The notes under the pieces: generated by a model | Database searches by the model: none | Told to the model about the DNA's origin: nothing | What the model saw: only the letters and a program-made list of their open reading frames with translations | NCBI RefSeq assembly: GCF_014904695.1 | Contig: NZ_JACXXN010000004.1 | Span: forward strand, 1-64,000 | Origin: Nostoc sp. MG11 | GTDB lineage: Bacteria > Cyanobacteriota > Cyanobacteriia > Cyanobacteriales > Nostocaceae | DNA: 64,000 nt | Direction: 5' to 3' | Part shown: piece by piece, positions 1 through 9,065 of the stretch | Numbering within the stretch: the first letter of the stretch is position 1 | How the letters are laid out: each line of letters starts with the position of its first letter | Position numbers and translations under genes: made by a program

Positions 1-396
1 TTAATTAGTTTTGTGTACGGTTTGGTGATTGGCGGCGTTTCACGCAAATCTTATATTCAGATGATGGAGCTTGAAGCATCAGTTGCCCAAAAAACAGGAC
101 GTATCAGAGTAATCGTACAGGACAACGGTCCAATACATCGTTGCAAAGAAGTAATTCTATTATGGTCAAAGTGGGAAGCAATGGGTTTGTACATCTTCTT
201 TCTACCCAAATATTGTTCGGAAATGAACCCGATTGAATTAGAGTGCTTGACCTCAAAAAAGATGAACTAGCCTCGAAAACCTTTGAAGACGAGTTCAACG
301 AGTGCCTATGCTGTGATTGATGGAGTTCAAGTTAGAGCATCCAAGGGAAACTACAGTACACAACGTGTAAGATTTAACTCTAATTCTTCTGCTTAA
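1..396 (+). pseudogene. IS630-family transposase remnant, C-terminal half, frameshifted
   Basis: The reading frame from the left edge encodes the end of a DDE transposase of the IS630/Tc1 type. It has the QDNGPIHR block (second catalytic Asp) and the NPIELE block (third acidic residue), followed normally by a lysine-rich stretch. After about 250 the frame moves to the one reading LKKDELASKTFEDE, then back at 304 to the one reading AYAVIDGVQVRASKGNY, ending at TAA 394-396. At least two indels therefore break it and it cannot make a full transposase. The N-terminal half lies outside the window or is lost. Family assignment rests on the DNG and NPIE motifs. Confidence 0.75.
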
Positions 397-417
397 TTGT
401 TTGTTACATACTTATAA

Positions 418-1387
418 ATTTTCTCCACGACTTACTTACTAAAACAAACAGCACCAAAAATAAATTTTGCGATTCAACCCCAATTCGATTATGCCTCTCC
501 CTTTTCAGAGGAAATGGCCAGGGTAAAAATTGGTAACAAATGGGGTTATATCAACAAAACGGGTAAACTTGTTATTCCTGCCGAATTTGATGGATATCCC
601 GTAGATGGTGCTATCTACTTTAGTCTATCTTTTATGGATAAACATCATCGCAGCTTTCGCTATTCGGGTAATTTTTCCCAAGGATTAGCACCTGTACAAG
701 TAGGTAATAAATGGGGATATATTGACAAAAGAGGTCGAATGGTAATTTCTCCTCAATTTGCGTGTGCAGATGACTTTTCTGAAGGTTTAGTGGCGGTAGG
801 AAATCAAGGAATGTATATTAATCAGAAAGGTTAAGCTGTTTTCACTCATCAATTTGGATGTAATAGTAGCAAATTTTTTCAAGGATTAGCATTGATAGGA
901 CGAGATACAATTATTAATAAAAAGGGAAAAGTTGTTTATCGTCTGAGCGAGAATTTCGGTTCCGAAAGCCCATTATCTGGATTTTCAGAGAATTTATTAG
1001 TGGTCAATAAATCCAATAATTTTGATTTTGGTTTTCTAGATAGAGAAAGTAAGATTGTCATTAAACCACAATTTCATTTAGCCTATCCATTTTCTGAAGG
1101 ATTAGCTTTAGTTAGAAATAAACCAACGGATTCTCGTAGTGGCTTTGGATTTATTGACAAAACAGGGAAATTTGTAATTCCACCTAATTTAATTATCCCT
1201 GCTTCATTTTCCCAAGGTTTAGTACCGTTTTGTACTGGTGAAAGTGCCTGCGGATATATTGATTGATAAATCTGGAAAAGTGGTTATTCAAACACAGTTT
1301 GCAGATGTTTCGTCTTTTTCGGAAAACATCGCTCCGGTAAAAGTTGGTAATAAATGGGGTTATATTCATCATCCTTTTAAGCGATGA
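418..1387 (+). pseudogene. WG-repeat protein gene, decayed
   Basis: About seven copies of the WG (KWG) beta-repeat are readable, e.g. GNKWGYINKTGKLVIP, NKWGYIDKRGRMVISPQF and GFGFIDKTGKFVIPP, each followed by an xFSEGLAxV segment. The frame is open from 418 but has no start codon before ATG 514, so the 5' end is missing and abuts the IS630 debris. A TAA at 832-834 interrupts an otherwise continuous frame (QKG-stop-AVFTHQF). Near 1260 a 4-bp tandem duplication (GATTGATT) shifts the frame, which then continues as YIDKSGKVVIQTQFAD to TGA 1385-1387. WG-repeat proteins are usually surface or interaction proteins of unknown ligand. Three lesions make this a pseudogene. Confidence 0.75.
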
Positions 1388-1467
1388 AAAAAGTTAGAAT
1401 TAGTTCGCAATAAACTATAAAATATCTATCCTTTTGTCAACTTGTAAAATTGCAACTCCAGAATTAA

Positions 1468-2232
1468 ATGACATCAACGATATATGGGCCATTGTGTACC
1501 GAAGTGTATGACATCACCAAGCCCATTGGTGGAAAGTATCCAGATGTTCCCTACTACATCAGCCACCTTTCCCGAATCGGTGGTAGGATTCTTGAAGCAA
1601 TGGTTGGCACAGGACGATTACTGATACCACTATTAGAAGCTGGTATGAATGTTGAGGGCATCGATACTTCACCAGATATGCTGGCTATTTGTCGAAAGCA
1701 CTGTTTAGAAAGGGGATTGAACCCTGTTCTCCATCACGGTGATATAGAAAATCTTGACGTTCCTGGTAAGTTTAGCGCCATTGTTGTTTCCTTCGGCTCA
1801 TTCATGCTGCTAGAAAAGCGAACTGCTGCTGTGGGTGCCCTGCAAGCTTTTGCTCGACACCTGGAACCACAAGGGCGCATCTTTATTGATTTGGAGTTGC
1901 CCATCGAAGATTTTAAAACAGAGAACATTGTTAAACAGCGATCGCCAATTGATTGCCCTGATGGATCAACAATCCTCTTGCAATGTACATCTCAGATAGA
2001 CTGGCTGAATCAACTTAACACGACTGTGATTCGCTACGAGAAATGGAAAGACGGCAAAATTGTTGCCACAGAATTACAAAATCTTTCCTTACGTTGGTTT
2101 GGACGCGACGAATTTCTCATGTGTTTAAGGGAAAACGCCTACAAAGACATCACTCTCTGTGCAAACTACACTGACGATCTACAGCCAAGTTCTCACACAG
2201 ATACCTTGTGTTTTTCAGCAGTACTTGAATGA
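1468..2232 (+). CDS. class I SAM-dependent methyltransferase, 254 aa
   Basis: Residues about 35-145 form a Rossmann-type methyltransferase core. Motif I is ILEAMVGTGRLLIPLLEAG, with the SAM-binding glycines G46 and G48. The acidic end of strand 2 is GIDTSPDMLAICR, and post-I is HHGDIENLDVPGKFSAIVVSFGSFMLL. The C-terminal 110 residues form a beta-rich lid (LQCTSQIDWLNQLNTTVIRYEKW). Length is normal for small-molecule methyltransferases of the Methyltransf_25/11 group. The substrate cannot be read from sequence. It stands alone between a pseudogene and ssrA. No strong Shine-Dalgarno precedes ATG 1468. Confidence 0.8.
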   Translation: MTSTIYGPLCTEVYDITKPIGGKYPDVPYYISHLSRIGGRILEAMVGTGRLLIPLLEAGMNVEGIDTSPDMLAICRKHCLERGLNPVLHHGDIENLDVPGKFSAIVVSFGSFMLLEKRTAAVGALQAFARHLEPQGRIFIDLELPIEDFKTENIVKQRSPIDCPDGSTILLQCTSQIDWLNQLNTTVIRYEKWKDGKIVATELQNLSLRWFGRDEFLMCLRENAYKDITLCANYTDDLQPSSHTDTLCFSAVLE

Positions 2233-2319
2233 ACCAAAAAACCCAAATCCAAAGTCTTAAATTCATTGTCTTACAACACATTTCAAAAACAATATACTAT
2301 AATAATAAATATGAGACAT

Positions 2320-2706
2320 GGGTCCGTCACGGTTTCGACAGGTTGGCGAACGCTGCTCTGTGATTCAGGTCGAGAGTGAGTCGTCTCTCGGAAATCAAAG
2401 ACTCGAAAAAAAAGTAAATGCGAATAACATCGTTAAATTTGCTCGTAAGGACGCTCTAGTAGCTGCCTAAACACCTCTTATAGGTTCGAGCGTCTTTAGT
2501 TCGACTCCGTTAAGGACTGAAGACCAAACCCCAACGGATGCTCTAGCAAGCGTTCTCTGGTTGGCTTGCTAGCTAAGATTAAATCAGAGCATCCTACGTT
2601 CGGGATAATGAACGATTCCCGCCTTGAGGGTCAGAAAGGCTAAACCTGTGAATGAGCGGGGGGTCAATACCCAATTTGGACAGCAGTTCGACTCTGCTCG
2701 GATCCA
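2320..2706 (+). ncRNA. ssrA: transfer-messenger RNA (tmRNA)
   Basis: One-piece tmRNA. The 5' end GGGTCCGTCACGG and the 3' end CTCGGATCCA pair as the acceptor stem (GGGUCCG with CGGAUCC), with the T-arm motif GTTCGACTC just before it. The CCA end is not encoded; the genome continues CTA. The resume codon is GCG at 2420, and the tag ORF 2420-2470 encodes ANNIVKFARKDALVAA, ending in the LVAA-type degron seen in cyanobacterial tags. The RNA tags and frees proteins on stalled ribosomes with SmpB. A Rho-independent terminator follows at 2726. The 5' and 3' ends are set by stem pairing. Confidence 0.97.
2420..2470 (+). other. tmRNA proteolysis-tag reading frame
   Basis: Resume codon GCG at 2420 and stop TAA at 2468-2470, encoding the 16-residue tag ANNIVKFARKDALVAA. 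The hydrophobic C-terminus is the expected ClpXP/ClpAP recognition end. Confidence 0.92.
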
Positions 2707-2725
2707 CTAACACATAATTAACAAG

Positions 2726-2764
2726 TCCACCTGACACTTTTGATGTGTAGGTGGATTTTGTTTT
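2726..2764 (+). terminator. Rho-independent terminator of ssrA
   Basis: TCCACCTGACAC pairs with GTGTAGGTGGA (2745-2755, one mismatch) around a short T-rich loop, followed by TTTTGTTTT. It sits 20 bp past the tmRNA 3' end. It resembles the terminator after the flavodiiron genes at 8383. Confidence 0.85.
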
Positions 2765-2904
2765 ATGGATAGAAGATAAGGGAGTAGGGGAATTTGGGAA
2801 AGAGAATAATATTAATGACTCCTGTCTGCTGTCTCCTAACTACTAAAAATTAAAAGTCAAAACAATTAATCTTTCGCAATTAGCTAATCGTTCTGTTTCT
2901 GGGG

Positions 2905-3339
2905 TTATGTAGCTGTATTTTCAAAACTTTTTCCCCTTTTTTTTAGTACCCGTCGCAGTCGGTCGGGACTCAAGTTTACTTGGCGCTCAGATGCCAATTT
3001 TTTTGCTAGTTGTTTAGAGTTATAAGTGCGTGGCTCTTGAGCTAAGCAATTTTCCAGATAAACTAAGTCTGATTCCGAATATCGGGGTTTTCCTCCTCGA
3101 CCAGGAGCATCCCACAACCCTGCTAACCCCATCTTGTCCCAACGATGCAGGGTTTGACGTACTGTTGAAATCGCCCAGTTTAAGCCTTGAGCAATCTGCT
3201 CGTTTTTTAAGCCACGAGCATTCAGCAGTAAAACTTGAGCGCGGTCTTTGGTACGTTGAGGAACCTCCTTGGCTCTCCTTAACTCTTCCAAAGTCTGCTT
3301 TTCTTCTTCTGTTAAAAAAATTCTCAATCGGCATCCCAT
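2905..3339 (-). mobile_element. IS630-type transposase N-terminal (HTH) half, truncated
   Basis: The 144-aa frame has the two helix-turn-helix units of IS630/Tc1 transposases: RTKDRAQVLLLNARGLKNEQIAQGLNWAISTVRQTLHRW (homeodomain-like HTH_29/32) and YNSKQLAKKLASERQVNLSPDRLRRVLKKRG (winged helix). It stops at KSFENTAT, just where the DDE catalytic domain should begin, and no DDE sequence follows. It cannot transpose alone. It is in opposite orientation to the DDE-half remnant at the left edge, so the two may or may not derive from one element. A residual DNA-binding role is possible but unproven. Confidence 0.75.
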
Positions 3340-4611
3340 AAGCGCTAGTCTTTCACACAGTCAGTTTTTGGTATTGTTATGTCTATTCACGCCTGTATAC
3401 TTACTGCATGCAGTATTAAATAACACACTAAAATGACTGAACTACAATGTTTAAGGATGCCGGAGTCTAGCCTAAAGGCATGTTATGCAAGAAGTATTGG
3501 CTTGAAGAACACTTATTAAAATCTGGAACTTATCATCAAGTAATGCAAGTAATGATTGACGTACAAAATCAGTCAAACCACAGATTTAGCCTATATAGGC
3601 TTTTTCATCGAACAGCTATAAGCTCAAGCTCGTGGCTATGACGACAAGAATCTATTAACGCTGTCCTAACTAATATTTAAAATCTACACTAATAGAGTGT
3701 AGCATTAAAATTTAGTTAATTACTCGTATTTTTACTGGTAGTTTATCGAAACTTTAAAAATAATTTTTATAAAAATTTGCATTTGCATAAGTAGAAAAAG
3801 ATATGGGAGTCCAGACTTTTTTCTTAAACTGGTTTTAGCTAATTTGCTTCGATTATTTCAGGAAAATTGCTGTTTTCTTGACTTTACAGAAAATTTACAC
3901 TTTACATAACAAGATATTTTATCGAGACAGTGGCATATCTAATGCTTATTAACAAACATATTAACGACAGCATATTTGATGCTTGTTAAAAATTTATAAA
4001 GAGTTTATCTTACCTTAGCTACTTATTATCTCAGGAAGTACGCGAAAAAATTAAATAACCCTGCGAGTAAATCCTTCAGATAAGCTATGTGGTGTGATCT
4101 GTAGGGCGCGTATCGCCTCCTCAAATTAAATGCAAAACAACTGACCAATTTTGCATTGTAATTATAATAACCTCTCATGTATAGCTGGTATATGGCAGCA
4201 AGTTATGGCAACTTTTAATAGAGATTTGGTTATCAAGAAGTAATATTAATTAAATATCTGAAAATTGAGTATTTCAAGTTAATTATTAAGTTTTACCCGA
4301 TAAGTTTAACTAGGTATTATTTACATATTTTATGCTTTTAATTATAATTTTTTGGTCAAAAAAGGGTGATATGTATGATAACTTTGGATTATAAAATAAT
4401 CCGAATATTAAGCGTTACCAAATAGTCAATGTATCTATTGATTTAATTAATGTTTAGTATATTTTTTGAGTAAAAAAGATTGCTAATAAATAGCAACAAT
4501 TGATACAAGTTAAATTTCTCAAAATATCATCTTTATTACAACTTAAAACATTTTTTATTGGGACAATGGGGAGAGAATAAAAACCTGATGATTTGCGCTC
4601 GGAGACGAATA
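3340..4611. other. gene-free AT-rich stretch upstream of the flavodiiron pair
   Basis: No convincing ORF. Visible details are a 14-bp palindrome TACTGCATGCAGTA at 3402-3415 next to the IS630 remnant, and a short hairpin CTACACT/AGTGTAG near 3684-3703. A near-match to an NtcA site, GTA-N8-AAC, lies at 4158-4171; the consensus ends in TAC, so it is weak. The last 400 bp are strongly AT-rich and probably contain the flv promoter, which I cannot place. Confidence 0.5.
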
Positions 4612-6330
4612 ATGGTAGCGATCGCACAGAATATTCAACATCGGCTAACTATACAAACTGTAGAAATTGCCCCTAACACAACAGCGATTCGCTCTCTTGA
4701 TTGGGATCGCGATCGCTTCGATATCGAATTCGGACTGCAAAATGGTACAACCTACAATTCATATCTAATTAGGGGTGAGCAAACAGTTTTGGTTGATACT
4801 TCTCACCAGAAGTTTCGCCAGTTATATTTAGACACTCTTAAAGGTCTTGTTAACCCCAAAACAATTGATTACATAATTGTCAGCCACACAGAGCCAGACC
4901 ATAGCGGCTTAGTGGAAGATGTCCTTCAGTTAGCACCAAGAGCCACCGTCTTAGCCTCAAAAGTTGCGCTCCAGTTTCTCGAAGGCTTAGTACATGATCC
5001 TTTTTCCAAGCGGATTGTCAAAAGTGGCGATCGCATAGATATCGGCAAAGGACATGAAATCGAATTTGTGAGTGCGCCTAACCTGCACTGGCCGGACACA
5101 ATCTTCAGCTACGACCGCAAAACCCAAACCCTCTACACCTGTGATGCCTTTGGGATGCACTTTTGTGACGATCGCACCTTCGACGAAGACTTAGAAGCGA
5201 TCGAAGCTGACTTTAGATTTTATTACGACTGCTTGATGGGCCCTAACGCTCGTTCTCTGCTAAATGCCATGAAGAGAATGGGCGAACTTGGGAAAATTAA
5301 TATTATCGCTAACGGTCACGGGCCCTTGCTACACCATCATTTAGATGTTTTAACCGGGTGCTACGAAAATTGGAGCCAAAAACAAGCTAAAGCCGAAACC
5401 ACAGTTGGCTTGTTTTATGTCTCAGATTATGGATATAGCGATCGCCTAGCTCACGCAATTGGTGACGGACTACAGAAAACTGGCGTTGGGGTAGAAGTAC
5501 TAGATCTGAGTTCTGCTGAGAGCCAAGAAATCCAAGAACTAGCTGGTAGAGCCGCCGGCATCATTATCGGTATGCCTCCAACTAGCGCCGCCGCCGCTCA
5601 GGCTAGTATCAGTTCGTTGCTAGCCGTTGCTAAAAATAAGCAAGTGGTTGGGCTATTTGAATCTTATGGCGGAGATGATGAACCCATTGATACACTGCGG
5701 AGAAAATTTATCGACTCCGGTATCAAGGAAGCCTTCCCAGCCATTCGGATCAAAGAGGCTCCCACTGCATCAACATTCCAGTTGTGTGAAGAAGCGGGTA
5801 CAGACCTAGGACAATTGCTGGTGCGCGATCGCAACATCAAACAAATTAAGTCCCTCGACGTCAACATGGAAAAAGCGTTGGGTCGGATTAGCAGCGGACT
5901 GTACATTGTCACGACCAAAAAAGGTAACGTGTCAAGTGCAATGCTGGCATCCTGGGTAACACAAGCGAGTTTACAACCCCTAGGATTCACAATTGCCGTT
6001 GCCAAAGACCGGGCCATTGATTCATTAATGCAAGTAGGCGATCGCTTCGTTCTCAACGTTCTGGAAGAAGGAAATTATCAAGAACTCAAGAAGCACTTTC
6101 TCAAGCGCTTACATCCCGGTGCTGACCGATTTGCTGGAGTGAAAACCCAAACAGCTAAAAACGGTTCCCCAATTCTGACTGATGCTTTGGCATACATGGA
6201 ATGTGAAGTGCAAACCAGCATGGAATGCAGCGACCATTGGATTTTATACTGCACCGTCCAAGAAGGTCGTGTCTCCAAAGCCGATGGACTGACAGCCGTT
6301 CGTCATCGCAAAGTCGGTAACTACTACTAA
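4612..6330 (+). CDS. flv3B: flavodiiron protein, canonical diiron type (Flv3B-like)
   Basis: 572 aa with three domains: a metallo-beta-lactamase-like diiron domain (about 25-255), flavodoxin-like (about 263-405) and flavin reductase-like (about 420-565). The last is the cyanobacterial extension. The iron ligands are complete: H92-x-E94-x-D96-H97, H159, D178 and H236. Such proteins reduce O2 to water with electrons from the photosynthetic chain and usually work with an Flv1 partner. ATG 4612 is chosen over upstream TTG 4558 because GGAG lies 8 bp before it. An flv1-type gene follows 197 bp downstream. In Anabaena PCC 7120 an adjacent flv3B-flv1B pair is heterocyst-specific, so the B assignment comes from arrangement. 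Confidence 0.85.
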   Translation: MVAIAQNIQHRLTIQTVEIAPNTTAIRSLDWDRDRFDIEFGLQNGTTYNSYLIRGEQTVLVDTSHQKFRQLYLDTLKGLVNPKTIDYIIVSHTEPDHSGLVEDVLQLAPRATVLASKVALQFLEGLVHDPFSKRIVKSGDRIDIGKGHEIEFVSAPNLHWPDTIFSYDRKTQTLYTCDAFGMHFCDDRTFDEDLEAIEADFRFYYDCLMGPNARSLLNAMKRMGELGKINIIANGHGPLLHHHLDVLTGCYENWSQKQAKAETTVGLFYVSDYGYSDRLAHAIGDGLQKTGVGVEVLDLSSAESQEIQELAGRAAGIIIGMPPTSAAAAQASISSLLAVAKNKQVVGLFESYGGDDEPIDTLRRKFIDSGIKEAFPAIRIKEAPTASTFQLCEEAGTDLGQLLVRDRNIKQIKSLDVNMEKALGRISSGLYIVTTKKGNVSSAMLASWVTQASLQPLGFTIAVAKDRAIDSLMQVGDRFVLNVLEEGNYQELKKHFLKRLHPGADRFAGVKTQTAKNGSPILTDALAYMECEVQTSMECSDHWILYCTVQEGRVSKADGLTAVRHRKVGNYY

Positions 6331-6403
6331 GGCAGGAGGAGGGGTCAAGAGTTAAGAGGCAGAGGTGCGGAGGAGCAGAGGGGAAAGACTTACTGCAACT
6401 TCT

Positions 6404-6427
6404 CCCCTGCTCCCCTGCTCCCCTGCT
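6404..6427 (+). repeat. short tandem repeat CCCCTGCT x3 between the flv genes
   Basis: Three exact head-to-tail copies of an 8-mer. The complementary purine-rich stretch GGAGCAGAGGGG at 6373-6384 could pair with it to form a hairpin between the two flavodiiron genes, possibly setting their relative expression. Such short repeats are common in Nostoc intergenic DNA. Confidence 0.7.
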
Positions 6428-6527
6428 CCCACTCCTCCACTCCTCCCACTACTTCTTTAAGCGCTTTAAAAACTGGGCAAAAGTTGCCTGGTTTTTCCAA
6501 ATTTTCCCCCAACTTCACCAAACAGCT

Positions 6528-8240
6528 ATGACCGACTCCAAACCACGCGACGTACAAGTTTTACCAATTGCTACCAATACTAAAGTTCTCAGAGCACGTA
6601 GTTGGTCACGTCTACGGTTTGAAATTGAGTATGCACTTGAAAGAGGTACTACCTCCAATTGCTATTTAATTGAAGCCGATCAAACCGCACTGATTGACCC
6701 ACCCCCAGAAAGCTTCACCGAAGTTTATTTGGAAGCATTGCGACAAACTTTAGACTTGAGACGTTTGGATTATGTAATCCTAGGTCATTTTAATCCCAAC
6801 CGAGTCGCAACCCTCAAGGCAATTCTAGAACTTGCACCACAAGTAACTTTTGTTTGTTCTCTTCCTGGTGCTGGAAATTTGCGTGCTGCTTTCTTAGACC
6901 ACGATTTGAAAGTCTTGGTGATGCGGGGAAAAGAAACTTTAGATTTAGGCAAGGGTCACGTTTTAAAATTCTTCCCCACTCCCAGTCCACGTTGGCCAGA
7001 AGGACTTTGTTCCTACGACCAGCAAACCCAAATTCTCTATACAGATAAGCTATTTGCAACTCATCTGTGTGGCGATGAAGCGTTTGATGATAATTGGGAA
7101 GCACTTAAGGAAGACCAGCATTACTACTTTAACTGCCTGATGGCTCCTCAAGCTCCTCATGTGGAAGCAGCTTTAGAGAAAATATCTGATTTGCAGGTAA
7201 GAATGTATGGTGTGGGTCACGGGCCCTTAGTACGCACCGGTTTAATCGAACTTACTAAAGCTTATGGAGAATGGAGCCGTTCTCACAGCGATCGCGAAAT
7301 ATCCGTCGCCCTACTTTACGCCTCAGCTTACGGGAATACTGCGACTTTAGCACAGGCTATGGCTTTGGGATTGACCAAAGGTGGAGTCGCGGTAAAATCG
7401 ATCAACTGCGAATTTGCCACCCCTGATGAAATCCGCACTAACCTAGAACAGTCAGATGGCTTTATCATCGGTTCTCCCACCATCGGCGGTCATGCACCTA
7501 CTCCGATTCATACCGCTTTAGGTATTGTGCTATCGAGCGGTGACAACAGTAAACTCGCTGGGGTGTTTGGTTCCTACGGCTGGAGTGGCGAAGCTTTTGA
7601 CTTAATTGAGGGTAAACTCCGCGATGCTGGATATCGCTTTGGTTTTGACACCCTGAAAGTTAAATTTAAACCTGATGATGTCACTCTCAAGTTCTGTGAA
7701 GAAGTAGGTACAGACTTCGCCCAAGCTTTGAAAAAGGCTAAAAAAGTACGTGTGCCACAACAAGCCGCTACCCCAGTCGAACAAGCTGTCGGCCGGATTG
7801 TTGGTTCTGTTTGCGTGATCACAGCTAAGCAAGGAGAAGTATCTACTGGGATGCTAGGCGCTTGGGTTTCTCAAGCCACCTTTAACCCACCTGGACTTAC
7901 CATTGCTATTGCCAAAGAACGAGCGATCGAATCCCTAATGTATCCAGGCGGTAAGTTTGCCCTGAATATTCTACCTGAAGGCAATCATCAAGACTACACA
8001 AAGCATTTTCGTAAATCTTTTGCACCCGGAGAAGACCGATTTGCGAATTTTAAAACAGGAGTTGCAGATAACGGCTGTACAGTCCTCAACGACGCTTTAG
8101 CTTATCTAGAATGTTCAGTCAGCCAGCGCCTAGAATGTGGCGATCACTGGGTTGTGTATGCAACCGTGGACGATGGTAAATTAATCAAGCCTGATGCTGT
8201 TACTGCTATCAACCATCGTAAAACAGGTACGCATTACTAA
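6528..8240 (+). CDS. flv1B: flavodiiron protein with degenerate iron site (Flv1B-like)
   Basis: 570 aa with the same three domains as the upstream gene: diiron-type 20-250, flavodoxin-like from about 260 and flavin reductase about 420-565. The HxExDH ligand block is replaced by H87-F-N89-P-N91-R92. The later ligands are R155 instead of His and K174 instead of Asp; only H231 remains. This is the known Flv1 pattern, so it is a natural family feature and not damage. Flv1 probably forms a heteromer with Flv3. It is co-directional with flv3B, 197 bp apart, with a terminator only after this gene, which suggests co-transcription. Confidence 0.85.
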   Translation: MTDSKPRDVQVLPIATNTKVLRARSWSRLRFEIEYALERGTTSNCYLIEADQTALIDPPPESFTEVYLEALRQTLDLRRLDYVILGHFNPNRVATLKAILELAPQVTFVCSLPGAGNLRAAFLDHDLKVLVMRGKETLDLGKGHVLKFFPTPSPRWPEGLCSYDQQTQILYTDKLFATHLCGDEAFDDNWEALKEDQHYYFNCLMAPQAPHVEAALEKISDLQVRMYGVGHGPLVRTGLIELTKAYGEWSRSHSDREISVALLYASAYGNTATLAQAMALGLTKGGVAVKSINCEFATPDEIRTNLEQSDGFIIGSPTIGGHAPTPIHTALGIVLSSGDNSKLAGVFGSYGWSGEAFDLIEGKLRDAGYRFGFDTLKVKFKPDDVTLKFCEEVGTDFAQALKKAKKVRVPQQAATPVEQAVGRIVGSVCVITAKQGEVSTGMLGAWVSQATFNPPGLTIAIAKERAIESLMYPGGKFALNILPEGNHQDYTKHFRKSFAPGEDRFANFKTGVADNGCTVLNDALAYLECSVSQRLECGDHWVVYATVDDGKLIKPDAVTAINHRKTGTHY

Positions 8241-8382
8241 ACTCAAATGGAGTTCTCTGGGAATTCTGGCTTTTAAATCCCCAGCAAGGATGTTTTGTAT
8301 ACAATTAAAAATCGCTATAGTAGCCGCTTGAGGTTAGTATAAGCCTACCTGAAACAGCAATGCGACAATTCATTTAGCATAT

Positions 8383-8422
8383 TCCACCCTTCACTTTGAT
8401 GTATGGGTGGATTTATTTTTTT
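8383..8422 (+). terminator. Rho-independent terminator after the flavodiiron genes
   Basis: TCCACCC (8383-8389) pairs with GGGTGGA (8405-8411), followed by TTTATTTTTTT. The loop contains CACTTTGATGTAT, nearly the same as in the ssrA terminator. Confidence 0.85.
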
Positions 8423-8495
8423 GACACAAATCTGTGTATCTTAAACCAAACATTTATTAAGAAATTAGACAAAAGCACAATGTAAGATTGACAAC

Positions 8496-8697
8496 ATGAA
8501 CTTATCATTAAAAGCTTTTAGAGCTAGGCTGAAAAGTCTGTATCAGTAACGATCTAAACGAACTTGTTCGTTTAGTCGAGGCGAGAAATCCACTTTTTAG
8601 GTATAGCGATCGCCAACGCAAAAAATTGCAACTAGTGCATTGTACAAAGAAGCCTGGAAAAGCTTTTGCGGCTTCAATGCCAGAAGCCAACGACTAG
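8496..8697 (+). pseudogene. possible small gene with one frameshift (unknown function)
   Basis: ATG 8496 opens MNLSLKAFRARLKSLYQ and then stops at TAA. Shifting frame around 8540 gives SNDLNELVRLVEARNPLFR and continues through a basic stretch to PEAND and TAG 8695-8697. The two pieces read like one basic protein of about 65 aa broken by a small deletion, because the amphipathic character is continuous across the break. I do not recognise a family. A chance arrangement or a sequencing error is possible. Confidence 0.35.
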
Positions 8698-8861
8698 CTA
8701 CATGGTTTCACGACTTGAATAAATTCAAAATTTTCCGCAATTGCCACAAGGACAATTAAAAAACTGCGGTGTAATCTTTAACTAGAAAAACAGTATATGG
8801 CAGTTATTAATACATAGATGCCAATTACTACCACAACGCTTTTATACTATTTGTTGTTCTT

Positions 8862-9041
8862 ATGGCTCCAAAACACACAAAAATTAAATTTCCTCTTTGG
8901 CAGTATCTTAACCAGCCCTTATTTAGTCATGATACTAAATTGATATTGAATCCTCATCGCTTTGCATCTATGTGGCGACTTCAACTTCTAGAACGCTGTT
9001 GGTTTAAAGAATGTGACGCTAAAGGGCCTCAACAGCATTAG
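8862..9041 (+). CDS. small hypothetical protein, 59 aa
   Basis: ATG 8862 to TAG 9039-9041 encodes a compact basic and aromatic protein (MAPKHTKIKFPLWQYLNQP..., then HRFASMWRLQLLERCWFKEC). It has no signal peptide or transmembrane helix. Amino-acid use looks coding: four Trp, hydrophobic residues spaced as in helices, and no low complexity. A CxxxxxxC pair could be metal- or redox-related but that is speculation. It lies convergent to the symporter gene. Function unknown. Confidence 0.5.
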   Translation: MAPKHTKIKFPLWQYLNQPLFSHDTKLILNPHRFASMWRLQLLERCWFKECDAKGPQQH

Positions 9042-9065
9042 ATACTTGAAAACTGCTGCACTGAA

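Noticed and set aside
4158-4171. NtcA-binding site upstream of flv3B
   Set aside because: GTA-N8-AAC misses the TAC end and is 440 bp from the start; such matches are frequent in AT-rich DNA.
6528-8240. flv1B as a pseudogene because of lost iron ligands
   Set aside because: Ligand loss is normal for Flv1-type proteins; the frame is full length and all three domains are preserved.
8508-8690. 60-aa minus-strand ORF
   Set aside because: Composition is not protein-like, and the plus-strand reading (frameshifted small gene) is more convincing.
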